Positions 22,626-34,600 of a stretch of DNA of 64,000 nucleotides are shown here, in pieces. The notes beneath the pieces are model-generated. The model worked only from the letters and a program-made list of their open reading frames with translations. It had not been told where the DNA came from and searched no databases. How positions within the stretch are numbered: position 1 is the stretch's first letter; every line of letters begins with the position of its first letter. The position numbers and the translations under genes are program-made. Source of the DNA: Channallabes apus (lineage: Eukaryota > Chordata > Actinopteri > Siluriformes > Clariidae); NCBI GenBank assembly GCA_030522415.1, contig CM060118.1, positions 28,957,151-29,021,150 of the forward strand, read 5' to 3'.

Positions 22626-25600
22626 TCAGGAAAGTACAGGGCCAGTCTCTGAATTGCAGTTTGCAAAGTCGAGCATGTCTGCGTTCACACTAAGAGTCTG
22701 AGGGATGGGCCTGGAGTTCAATTTTTCTTTGGCAAACTTGTCTTCTTTGCAGTGATTGATATGGCTTCGATACCATCCTGTGGAGGATTTGTCCAGTTTC
22801 TGTGCCTTCAACAGGTCAGACAGACAAAGGGAGTTAGCGAGCACACGACACAACATCCTGCAGGAGAAAAACACAGGAGAAAAAATATTAGAACTCATCG
22901 CAAAACTGCATAAGCACACTTCAGCATTTACAGTAGGTTGTCCTCACGTTGTTTGGAAGTGTATTTATGAATGCGTTTGTGTATATGTATACCTGGGCAG
23001 AAGTGCTAGGACAGTAGTGAGTCCACACACACAGTAATACAGTGGCTCAGACAACAGTCTAGTCTCAATGCCATATGGGTTAGTGGGATGGTTACACTTC
23101 ACACATGTGACACTGAACACCAGGACAAATGAATAGTATAAGATGCCACTGCCTAGTAACACTGCTGCATGGAGCCATGTCTGCAGATTGCACAACAAAC
23201 AAGTGTTAAACAACAGTCAATACTGATAATAAAGGCAAGGAAAAAAAAGTAGATGTAGACTAAATCGTGAGTTCTCAGACAAAAAGATTTGTTGGAAAAC
23301 ACCCCTTTGGTTTAAGTAACCCACTTTGGTTACTTAACATTTTATGATTAATTAGTGTTAGCAGTTTTTAGACACAGATTATCAGGGAAATTGATAATTA
23401 TTATATTATTACTTTTTAGGAACCCATATGTGAACTTCCTTGAGGTGTTTTTGTTACTCCTTTTATTACCCTGACTATTTTTGTATGCATGGTTGATTAT
23501 GCTCTTGTTGCTCTACATAGTCACTGTGTAAAGACAGTGATGGTCTTTCCTACCTAAATAAATATAATCCTTCTCTCTATTACAGTACATGATTAAAAAA
23601 CTCAAAGGAAATATAAAGCACTACAGTTTCCCTACTATGTTTTTTGAGTGGCTCACCAGTGTGTGGCTCTCTATGACCTGGTGCAGAAGGATGATGAAAA
23701 GAGCTGAACCATTGATGGGAGAACCAAAAGAGAACAGATCAATGTCTGAACCTGCATATGTCTGCATATAAAGACACAAAACATAAAACAACATTATCAA
23801 CGTGTGCCATAGCAAATACTCGATAACAATTTAATAGGAAACCATGGTCAAAACTAATAGCACTGTCTCACCAGATGAACCAGTGTACCACAACAATGTC
23901 CCTGCCTGGAATAATTTCTCTACAACACAAACATGTGTACTGACTTTTTCCAAAGGTTCCTTTATTGATGTAAATAGCAACATGCTATTTATGAAGTGGT
24001 CACTTGTCCTCTGAATCTGAGATTCAGCCACGAAGCATATCTCTTACACTTGAACACTTTTTTTGCCACAGTATTTTACTAAATCTGGTAGTTTACTTGT
24101 GACAGAAGAACCCCCAAAAAAATCTAAGGAGTGTTGTTATGGAGTTGGTGTAAATTTAATAGTTTGTTGACCCGAACATGCTACCATTCTTCTGCAAATC
24201 TCGTGAACAAGGATCTTTTTTGCCTCTCTCCTCACTGTTATTGGTTCATTCATTCATTTTCTATACCGCTTAATCCTGTGTTCAGGGTCGCGGGGACCTG
24301 GAGCCTATCCCAGGAGACTCAGGGCACGAGGCAGGGTACACCCTGGACAGCGTGCCAATCCATCGCAGAGGACACACACATACACACTCATTCACACACT
24401 ATGGTCAATTTGGGAACGCCAATTAGCCTAATCTGCATGTCTTTGGACTGTGGGAGGAAACCGGAGTACCCGGAGGAAACCCACCAAGCACGGGGAGAAC
24501 ATGCAAACTCCATGCACACAGAGACGGGAATCGGGCCTGGCCGGGAATCGAACCCAGACCCTGGAGGTGCAAGGCGACAGTGCTAACCACTACACCACCA
24601 TGCCGCCCACTGTTATTGGAGGCAGCATAATTTCCCAGGTACATTAAAGCTCTGCTAAACATAAATTTTCTGAAGCTGTGATGTAACAGAAAAGCATTTA
24701 CCCAATTGTTCACCCTATTTTCAAAAGATATGTAACCCCTGACTTAACCCCTAACCCAATGGCCAGAAGGTAGTTGACACCTGACCATCACACTCATACT
24801 GGATATATTTGTATGAGTAGCGGAGGAAACCCACCAAGCACGATGAGAACATGCAAAGTCCATGCACACAGAGACAGGAATCAAACCCGGACCCTGGAGG
24901 TGCAAGGTGACAGTGCTAACCACAACACCACCATGCCGCCCACAGTGAGAATTATGCAGCCGAAATAGATAATGCTTAGCAGGTGGTTCATGAATATATA
25001 CAAAAATATAGTGGGCCCAAGATGGACTTACAAAGTATGGAATAAAGAAGCAGACCAGGCTCTGGTAAAAAGCATCCATCATGTTCAGCCAGAAGGTGGA
25101 GGGAAGGTAGGCCTGCAAAAGACAATTTTATCAATCCTGAGGGAAACTACAGTTCTGCCACAACATTGAACAACACAGTTCAATGACAAAAAGACAGTAA
25201 GCGGTAGAAAATAATAAACAGACACAAAAGGACAAGAAGGGGGGAAAAACTGTGCAAAAGTAGACAGTAACATGCCAAAAACACAAATGTACAATAAAGT
25301 TTAGGGTTTTGTGGTTGTGTAATATTGGTAAGACATTTTGTGCAATATGGTACTTTATGTAAGAAGTTCCAGTAGCCAAAATAATAAATGTAATATATTA
25401 CATATTAATTCTAGATGAACGTTTGGATAAAACCAAAGTTGTGTGCTCAAGCATCCTTGAAGGGAAACTACTGTATTCTTACAAGCATACTTGACCTCTA
25501 TGACACTGAAAAAGGCTGGGAAAGTGAGGCAGTTGGCAGAAGCTATTTTTATTGCACTTACTGGAGACCATTGGACACCCCTAAGTAACCATAACCACCT

Positions 25601-28600
25601 CGGTGTAATGTCACTTCTAATCAATGACAAATGGCAACTTAATTCACTCTGGCATGTTAAAAACAGAACAAAGACATTTTACCAAACCATGTACTAGCCA
25701 ATTTAAAAGTTGAAAAGTAGATGGCAGACATGGTCACCACTATAGGAGCAGACAGGGCTCACAATATTAGTGCCACTGCAAGGGGTATACCATTCGAGAG
25801 ATTTAAATTTACCATTTGCTAAATATTAATGTTTGAGATATTATAAACTACATAATCGGTTCCCTCTAACCAGTTTGTCAAATGCATTTTTTTATTCCAA
25901 CACTGCACATTTATAATACATGTACAGTATAAACCTGTATAATAATAGTTATAAAAAGCAAATCTGAATATTTTAAAATTGTGATGAATCACAGTCTATG
26001 AATTCAATTCTTTAATCGAGTGACAGCACTGAAATATATACTGTACAGTGACAGTTCACTCCTCATCAGAGACTATATAATACACTGGTAAATTACAAAT
26101 CATTGCAGGACCCAAAAAGAAAAGGTTGATTTATAATGAAAATATAAATTATTTTGATATTTATTAACATACAGTATATACATAATATATACATTTATAA
26201 ACGTAAATAAATGTATGATTTCAGAACATCAAGGTATGATACATTGATTAATAATTGTTTTACATTTGCTGTTTTTATAAGGTCAATACAACATTCCTAT
26301 ATTCAAAATACTGAACTGAACAAAAGCATTAAAAGTGTAGAAGCAGAGCAGAGAGGATGACTGTCAGGATGCATCCTCACCTGAGAATTCTGTCCAGCTT
26401 TGTAAAGCTGTGGCTTGTACAGGAGTGTCTTAGCAGACACATCTTTATCCAGCACACCATACAGCAGAGGTGGAGCTGATGTAAACAGCAGGTTAAAAAA
26501 GATGAGCACCCAGGAGTTACTCATGGTGCTTCCTGAGAAACCACAGAAGATCTGGAACCAGAACAGCAGATTCACGTACATCTAGAGAGAGAAGGTCATA
26601 ATTTAGTTCATCTATGTTAAATTTTTTCAACATAGATTTTTCACCTACTGATCTGCTAGAATAAGTCTGTGTGTGCAAGTGTGCATACCTGTGTTATTTG
26701 ATACTTACAACATTCTTATAAAAGAAGTACAGGATCATGTTAGCTAGTCGGGTGTAGCACCAGTGCCCATGAACCAGCAGGAGTTTTCTCAGGTATTTAA
26801 ATCTGGAGATGGCAAAATCACTGGACATCACAGCCTTGAGATGAGAGAACATGAAAGAAGCAGACACATAACATTCTTTAACTTGCGCTACACAACATAA
26901 TTAGTACTTAAAATATACTCATTAATTCTTTTTTTGTTATATGTGAAGATGTAAAAGAAATACAGTGCCTTGGGGCACAATTAAACCTTGTGCAAACTGT
27001 AAACTCTGTTATTAAGAGTGTGCATCATGTTGTTCCTCAGAGTTAAAAAAAAAAAAAAACCTTTTAGATGGAATGAATCAATTTACAGTACTGTGCAAAA
27101 GTCACCCATCATTGAGCCACACATCATTTCTTCACATTATGCTTCCAAAGAACCAGACCTTGCATTTTTAATGGAGGGGAAAAAAGGTTGCTGTTCAGGT
27201 TGTTAAATAAAAAAAAAATACAGTATCTAGTCACTTTGAAGCCTGTCACAGTAAAGTATCTGTTGACATTCTATTAAATTAATCTATATAAACAAATTAA
27301 ATTTAAAATTAAGAAATGAGGGGTAGCTTAAGACTTTTGTACAATAATGTACATTGGCTTCTAAAGATGTATAAACAGTAGGTTTTTCTTCAGGAAACAC
27401 ACTTATACAATAATTTGTTTGACATTTTCTGGGAAAGGTATTAAAGTGACACAGATATTACAAAACGATTCCTAACATATAATATGACAGTAACCTGTTG
27501 TGTTATGAGGGTTAGCTTCAATATGGCGCCCCTCGGTGTATTATACATATGGGAGCCCCAACGCAGGACTCGGAGTGGGCGTTGGGCCGTGGATTGTTTA
27601 TTTCGCTAGGGACTGGTTGGTTCGCGTGAACACCACGCAGCGTTATGAAGGGAATGAAGGCCCGCTTATGTCGGCGCGTGCCACCGTACTTCTCGTACTT
27701 AAAAGGTAGGTAAATTATATTAGTGCTTTATGATTCACTTTTCTTTTCACCTTCTCTTTCTATCTCTATTTCTATCTTTCTATTTCTTTTCTTTTCTATC
27801 TTTCTATTTCTTTTCTATCTTTCTATTTCTTTTCTATCTTTCTATTTCTTCTCTTTTCTATCTCTCTATTTCTATCTTTCTCTTTCTTCTCTTTTCTATC
27901 TTTCTCTTTTCTATCTTTCTATTTCTTTTCTATCTTTCTATTTCTTTTCTATCTTTCTATTTCTTCTCTTTTCTATCTTTCTCTTTTCTTTTGTTCCCTA
28001 TACCAGAGCCACGCTCTCGTACCTGGTGCTATCTAATGTTCGCACAGCGTGCGCTGGTTTCTGGGAACTTAAATATCCTACTGGCCAGGTGTAGCTCGTC
28101 TCTGTTGATTGCCAATGCTGCGGGGTTGCCTAGCAACCGCCCGTCGCATGTGTGGCCGTGTTACAGTACCCCCCCGTCTAGGGACGACCCCTGACGTTCC
28201 TGTGCCAGCCCTACGGCTAGCCCGGAATTCTCTAATAAGTTCGGGGTCTAGTATGTGCCGGGCTGGCACCCAAGAGCGCTCCTCGGGACCATACCCCTCC
28301 CAGTCCACTAGGTACTGTGTGGCACCCTGGACCTGTCTGGAATCCAGGATACGTCGAACTGTGAAGGCTGTGGACCCGTCAATCATACGCGGTGGAGGTG
28401 GAGGTGGAGGAGGTTTGGGGGCCAAGGTGCTGCAGAGTACTGGTTTTAATCGTGACACATGGAATGTAGGGTTGATCTTCATTGACCGGGGGAGAGCCAA
28501 GCGGTATGCCACAGGATTAATTCTTCTCATGATTTTAAACGGCCCAATGTACCGGGGGGCCAGCTTCCGTGACTCAAGTTTTAGTTGGAGGTCCTTGGTG

Positions 28601-31600
28601 GACAACCAGACCCGTTGCCCTATACGTAAGGAGGGTCCTGCCTGTCGCTTTCAATTTGCCGTGAGGGTTGCCCTGCATCTGGATACTTGTAGGGCGGCTC
28701 GGGCCTTCCTCCAGGTCCGACGGCACCGCTGTACTAAGGTCCGTGCCGCGGGGACCCCTACCTCAGGTTCCTCCTCTGGGAACATGGGGGGGGGGGTACC
28801 CAAATTGGCACTCAAAGGGTGACATGCCCAGGGAGGAGTGCCACAGGGTGTTATGGGCATACTCTACCCACATCAGGTGGTCCGACCAACATGACGGGTT
28901 GGAGGAGGTTACGCACCTGAGGGCACGCTCTAAGTCCTGATTCACCCTCTCTGTTTGCCCGTTTGACTCGGGGTGAAAGCCCGATGTCAAGCTGGCTGTG
29001 GCCCCAATAAGTTTACAGAACGCCCCCCAAAACCGGCTCGCAAACTGGGGCCCCGGTCAGAGACCAGGTCGGTTGGGAGGCCATGTACCCGGGCCACCTG
29101 ATGGAGGACCAACTGCGCTGTCTCCTTGGCCGATGGAAGTTTTGGCAAGGGAATACACTTACAGGCTTTGGAGAACCGATCTACGATCACCAGAATTACC
29201 GTGTTCCCCTTGGAGGGGGGCAGGCCCGTAACAAAATCCAAGGAGAGATGGGACCACGGACGCGACGGTATAGGTAAGGGGCGCAGCAGTCCGGCAGGCC
29301 GTGTACGGGGTTCCTTGTTCTGTGCGCAGGTCGGACAGGCTGCCACATACGCCCGAACATCCTTCTCCATGCTAGGCCACCAAAGGCGCCGACGAAGAAA
29401 CTCAAGTGTCCTAGTGGCGCCCGGGTGTGCCGTAAATGGGGACGTGTGACCCCATGCCAGAGCTTGGGCACGGGTGTTGGCAGGAACATATAGCTTTCCG
29501 GGGGGTCCTCCTCCCGGATCAGGTTCCTGTCGCTGTGCCTGCTTGATCCTTTGTTCAATGGCCCAGCGTACGGGGGCAAGGATGCGTGGTGCTGGGATGA
29601 TGCTCTCGGTTCCTGGCTCTTCTACTGGAGGATCCCATTGGCGCGAGAGGGCGTCTGGCTTGAGATTCTTTGAGCCCGGACGGAACGAGAGCACATAGTC
29701 AAACCGGGAGAAGAAGAGGGACCATCTGGCCTGTCGAGGGTTTAAGCGTTTGGCCGACCGGATATATTCTAAGTTTTTGTGGTCGGTCCAGATTAGTATT
29801 TGCTGTTTGGCCCCCTCCAGCCAGTGTCTCCACTCTTCTAAAGCCAGTTTTATGGCAAGGAGCTCCCGATCTCCAATGCCATAATTTCTCTCCGCCGGGG
29901 TTAGGCGGTGTGAGAAGTAGGCGCAGGGATGTAGTTTCTGGTCCTCCCCGGAACGCTGGGAGAGAACAGCGCCCACCCCCACATCGGATGCGTCTACCTC
30001 CACTATGTACTGGGTCTCTGGGTCCGGCATCCGTAAGACTGGGACTGTGGTGAGCTTTGCTTTTATAGCCTGGAAGGCCCCTTGAGCCTCCTCTGTCCAT
30101 TTAAATCACCCTGGGTTCCTCTTTGTGAGGGTGCTAAGTGGGCCGCCAAGGTGCTAAAGTTGCGGATGAAGCGTCTGAAAAAATTGGCGAACCCCAGGAA
30201 GCGCTGAACTGCCCGAAGCGAGGTAGGACGGGGCCACTGGGCCACAGCCCTTATCTTAGCCGGATCCATTTGAAGGTGGCCCCTGGATACCACAAACCTC
30301 AAGAAGGAGGTGGAGGTTGTGTGGAACTGTGACTTCTCCAGCTTAACATATAGATGGTTCTGCTGGAGAAGTTGCAGCACCCGGCGTACGTGGGTGATGT
30401 GCTCTGGCAGAGAGTCACTAAAAATTTAAATGTCATCCAAGTAGACAAAGGTGTAGAGGTTAAGCGTCTCCCGGAGCGCCTCGTTAATGAACCTCTGGAA
30501 CACTGCTGGTGCATTAGTCAGGCCGAATGGCATTACCCGGTATTCATAGTGCCCTGACGGCGTAATAAACGCCGTTTTCCATTCGTCCCCTGCTCTGATG
30601 CGGATCAAGTTATACGCACTCCGTAAATCTAACTTGGTGAACCATTTCGCCCTTTGCAGACACTCAAAGGCAGAGTTCATCAGGGGCAGGGGATAGCGGT
30701 CCTTTAGGGTGATCGCGTTTACCCCCCGATAATCTATGCAGGGGCGGAGGCCCCCATCCTTCTTCTTTACGAAGAAGAACCCCGCCCCTGCGGGGGATGT
30801 GGACGGGCGAATGAATCCCAGGGACAATGCCTCCTGGATGTACTCCTCCATGGCCGAATGTTCAGGAGAAGACAAAGAGTAGAGCTTTCCCCTCGGTGGG
30901 GTCGAACCTGGAAGCAGGTTGATCGCGCAGTCAAAAGCTCAATGGGGAGGAAGCTTTTGGGCCCCCGACTTAGAGAATACTTCTGCCAGGTCCCAGTAAT
31001 CTTTGGGAACTGCCGAGAGATCGACCTGATGGGATGGCTGCACATCTGGGGTTCTAATCCCTTTAAAGCAGCTCTGTGCGCAGCGGGTGCCCCACACTGA
31101 GACAGAGCAGGTTAGCCAATCAATACGGGGGTTGTGCTCTCGCAACCACGGAAACCCCAGTACCACCTGGAGCTCCGGTACGCGGGTAATTAGGAAGGTA
31201 ATCCGCTCTGCATGTTGCCCAATACGTAGTATTAGTGGGTCAGTCTCATGTGTGATCGGCCCGGATTCGAATAACTGACCGTCCAGGGCCGCCACTGGAA
31301 TGGGAGCGGAGAGGGGGTGGAACGGAATAGCCAATCTCCGCACCAGTTCTCCATCTATAAGGTTACCCGCTGCTCCCGAATCTACAAATGCTTTTAGGCG
31401 GGTGGTGGAGGCTCCCTCCCAGGTGATGGTGATAGAGAGGAAGAGCCCTGATCGCTGAGGGTCTGGCCTTTGGGTCACTGTCGGTCCCCCATCCGAGAGT
31501 TTCATGTTTGCCGATCATTCCCGCCTGACCGGTCACTATTTCGCGTACCCGCTCCAAATCCGCGGGCTCCTGGTGTGGTGCGAACATTCTGTTATGAGGG

Positions 31601-34600
31601 TTAGCTTCAATATGGCGCCCCTCGGTGTATTATACATATGGGAGCCCCAACGCAGGACTCGGAGTGGGCGTTGGGCCGTGGATTGTTTATTTCGCTAGGG
31701 ACTGGTTGGTTCGCGTGAACACCACGCAGCGTTATGAAGGGAATGAAGGCCCGCTTATGTCGGCGCGTGCCACCGTACTTCTCGTACTTAAAAGGTAGGT
31801 AAATTATATTAGTGCTTTATGATTCACTTTTCTTTTCACCTTCTCTTTCTATCTCTATTTCTATCTTTCTATTTCTTTTCTTTTCTATCTTTCTATTTCT
31901 TTTCTTTTCTATCTTTCTATTTCTTTTCTATCTTTCTATTTCTTTTCTATCTTTCTATTTCTTCTCTTTTCTATCTTTCTATTTCTATCTTTCTCTTTCT
32001 TCTCTTTTCTATCTTTCTCTTTCTTCTCTTTTCTATCTTTCTCTTTCTTCTCTTTTCTATCTTTCTATTTCTTTTCTATCTTTCTATTTCTTCTCTTTTC
32101 TATCTTTCTCTTTTCTTTTGTTCCCTATACCAGAGCCACGCTCTCGTACCTGGTGCTATCTAATGTTCGCACAGCGTGCGCTGGTTTCTGGGAACTTAAA
32201 TATCCTACTGGCCAGGTGTAGCTCGTCTCTGTTGATTGCCAATGCTGCGGGGTTGCCTAGCAACCGCCCGTCGCATGTGTGGCCGTGTTACATGTTGTCC
32301 TATTAGTAAACCCTTGAAGAGCTTTACAATACCAAAGGTTTCCCAAAAACACACCTTTTATTTGTAAACTGTCCAAGGAGGAGTTGATGTGCTCATGAAT
32401 AAAAAACCTGAGTTTCCATTACTGACAAGCACAAAGTGTATCAATTGCAAGTCTGCAGAGGTTGTACAGATGTAGCCTCTATATTGGAGGTCAGTGTTGT
32501 AATCTGACACTCTGGTAATTCCAGTAACTAGAGCACCAGAGAGCAGAGGAAAATAACGAAGAAGGAATGGGAGGGGTGAACAAGTATACCTGCATGCCTT
32601 CCTGGCCTGAGATGCCAACACCCACATCGGCCACCTGAATCATACTGACATCGTTTGCTCCATCACCTGAATATGACACACACACACGCAAATGTAATTT
32701 AGACCAACAGTGACGTACACACGAACACATTCTAATATGCAGTAAAATATATGATGTAATACACAGCCATGTCCATTTTCTATTGTTTTGCTGTATTAGT
32801 TTAAACGCCTAGTTAACTTTTAGTTATAAGGAACTGAATTAATGCATATTGAGAATATTCACACCATGGTGCAATATTGTATAGACTGAGATTGTATAAT
32901 AGGTTTTTAATAAACAACAAACAGTTATTTAAATACACAATGTTGCCAAAGGTAGATGGATAGATGACCATCTCACACACACATGTTTTTGAACACTTCC
33001 AAATTTAGTCCCCAACTTGATGTTATAATAACCTTCAAAGGAAACTGTGATGCTACAGGCATTATATACAATTGTGTGCTTCGCCTTTGTGGCAACAGTT
33101 TGGGGAATAACAACATATGGATGATCACTGAAAATTATTCAGGAAACACAATGGCTCCACCAGTACTCTTAACAATTAAATAAATTACTATAACACTTTC
33201 ATAGAATACATACTGACCTATAGCAAGGCTCATGACCCCCAGTGTGCCACCAACAAGCCGAACAACTTGGCTCTTTTGCAGGGGGGTAGACCTGCAGCAT
33301 ATGACAGATCGGCAGCTAACTGCGACATCCAAGAAGGCTTTCTGTAACTCCTCCTTCAGGGCAAAGTCTAATGTCCTGCCATCAATCACTAATGTAAAGC
33401 CGGAGATGGCAGCATCATCCTGAGGCATTTCCAAATCAAAGGTAGACAAACCCCTGTCTTGGATGTCTCTGATCTCCTGATGGAGCTCTAAAAGCCGAGC
33501 TTCACAGGCTTCCTATGAGAGAAAATAGACGCACAGATATTTACACTTTAGTTTGTTAGCCAGTCAGTCAGACAGACAGACAGACATTATACAGACAGAT
33601 TTATTGATCCAGAAGGACATTCCTGACACCCAGTAGCAATGAAGACACAAAGACAGGTTTGTAAATGTGACTACACACTGTATATTTTACATATAGTCAG
33701 TCATGAGTAATAATAATATAAAAATTATAAAAAGGTACATAAATATTATTAAATATATTATTATTTATATAATAATATAAGAAGGTAATAGATTATTATT
33801 ATTATTATTATTTAAAATAATAATAATATTTTAAATGCAGCACAAGTCTTGATGTGCAACTGTATTTATGGCAATTGACTGCGATTGTTATGTTCATAAA
33901 GGAAACTTAAAAAAATTAACAAACTACTCAAGAAATCTAATTATCAGCTTACCTGACTGTCACAGTTGGCAATAAGTAACTGGTCGGTCTCTCGTAAGAG
34001 TTTACAGGCACATGCGATGTTAATGGCTGTCTCCTGTTTGTCCCCTGTGAGCACCCATACCTTAATCCCTGCCATCTGTAAGGCTTCAATGGTTTCTGGA
34101 ACATCTTCCTGTAATTGGTCCACTATACCTGTTGCTCCTGAAGACAGAAAGGTTTGTGATTATGCCAGGAGAAAAAAAATAAAAGCCATTTTAGTTTAAG
34201 GTATAAACTGAAACACTATATGTGTGGTCAAAAGTATGCGGACACCTGACCATCACATCTACTGTGTATGGGCGTATTGGACTTCCCACTCTAAAACCAC
34301 ATGCATTAATTAGGCCTTTTTTTTACTTTTCAGGTAGAAGCCTGAAAAATCTTTTGCAAAGATTTTGATGTCTGTGAGTATTTGTTGGTCACTGACGTCA
34401 GACGAGAAGTCCTGGCTCGCAAAAGACATTCATCTCAAAGGTGTCCAGGGGGCAGAGTCAGAGCTTTCTCAAACTCCTCAAAGCTTTATGGAAGCTTAAT
34501 GGAACTTGTTTTGTGTACAGGTGTATAATCAGAGGTAGATAACAAAAGGGTCCTTCTCCAAACTACTGGCACAAAATTGAGGGCATAAAATTGCATAAAA

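Larger units (their letters stand above)
27501..32292 (-). mobile_element. Ty3/gypsy chromodomain LTR retrotransposon, complete ends, defective
   Basis: A 4792-bp insertion in atp10d intron 16, in the same sense as the gene. The LTRs start TGTTATGAGG and end CGTGTTACA in plus-strand reading. TGTTG flanks both sides (27496-27500 and 32293-32297), a perfect 5-bp target duplication. The internal region (28166-31589, 3424 bp) encodes protease, reverse transcriptase, RNase H, integrase and chromodomain on the minus strand, but most of gag is missing and pol is broken. The matching LTRs indicate a recent insertion. Confidence 0.95.

Noticed and set aside
27723..28194. Ser/Phe/Leu-rich frames of 123-154 codons (also 31812-32306)
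   Set aside because: They translate the LTR pyrimidine microsatellite and occur in both LTRs; not genes.
28109..30557. Plus-strand frames up to 237 codons across the Ty3/gypsy body
   Set aside because: Antisense shadows of the minus-strand pol, which shows the conserved domains.
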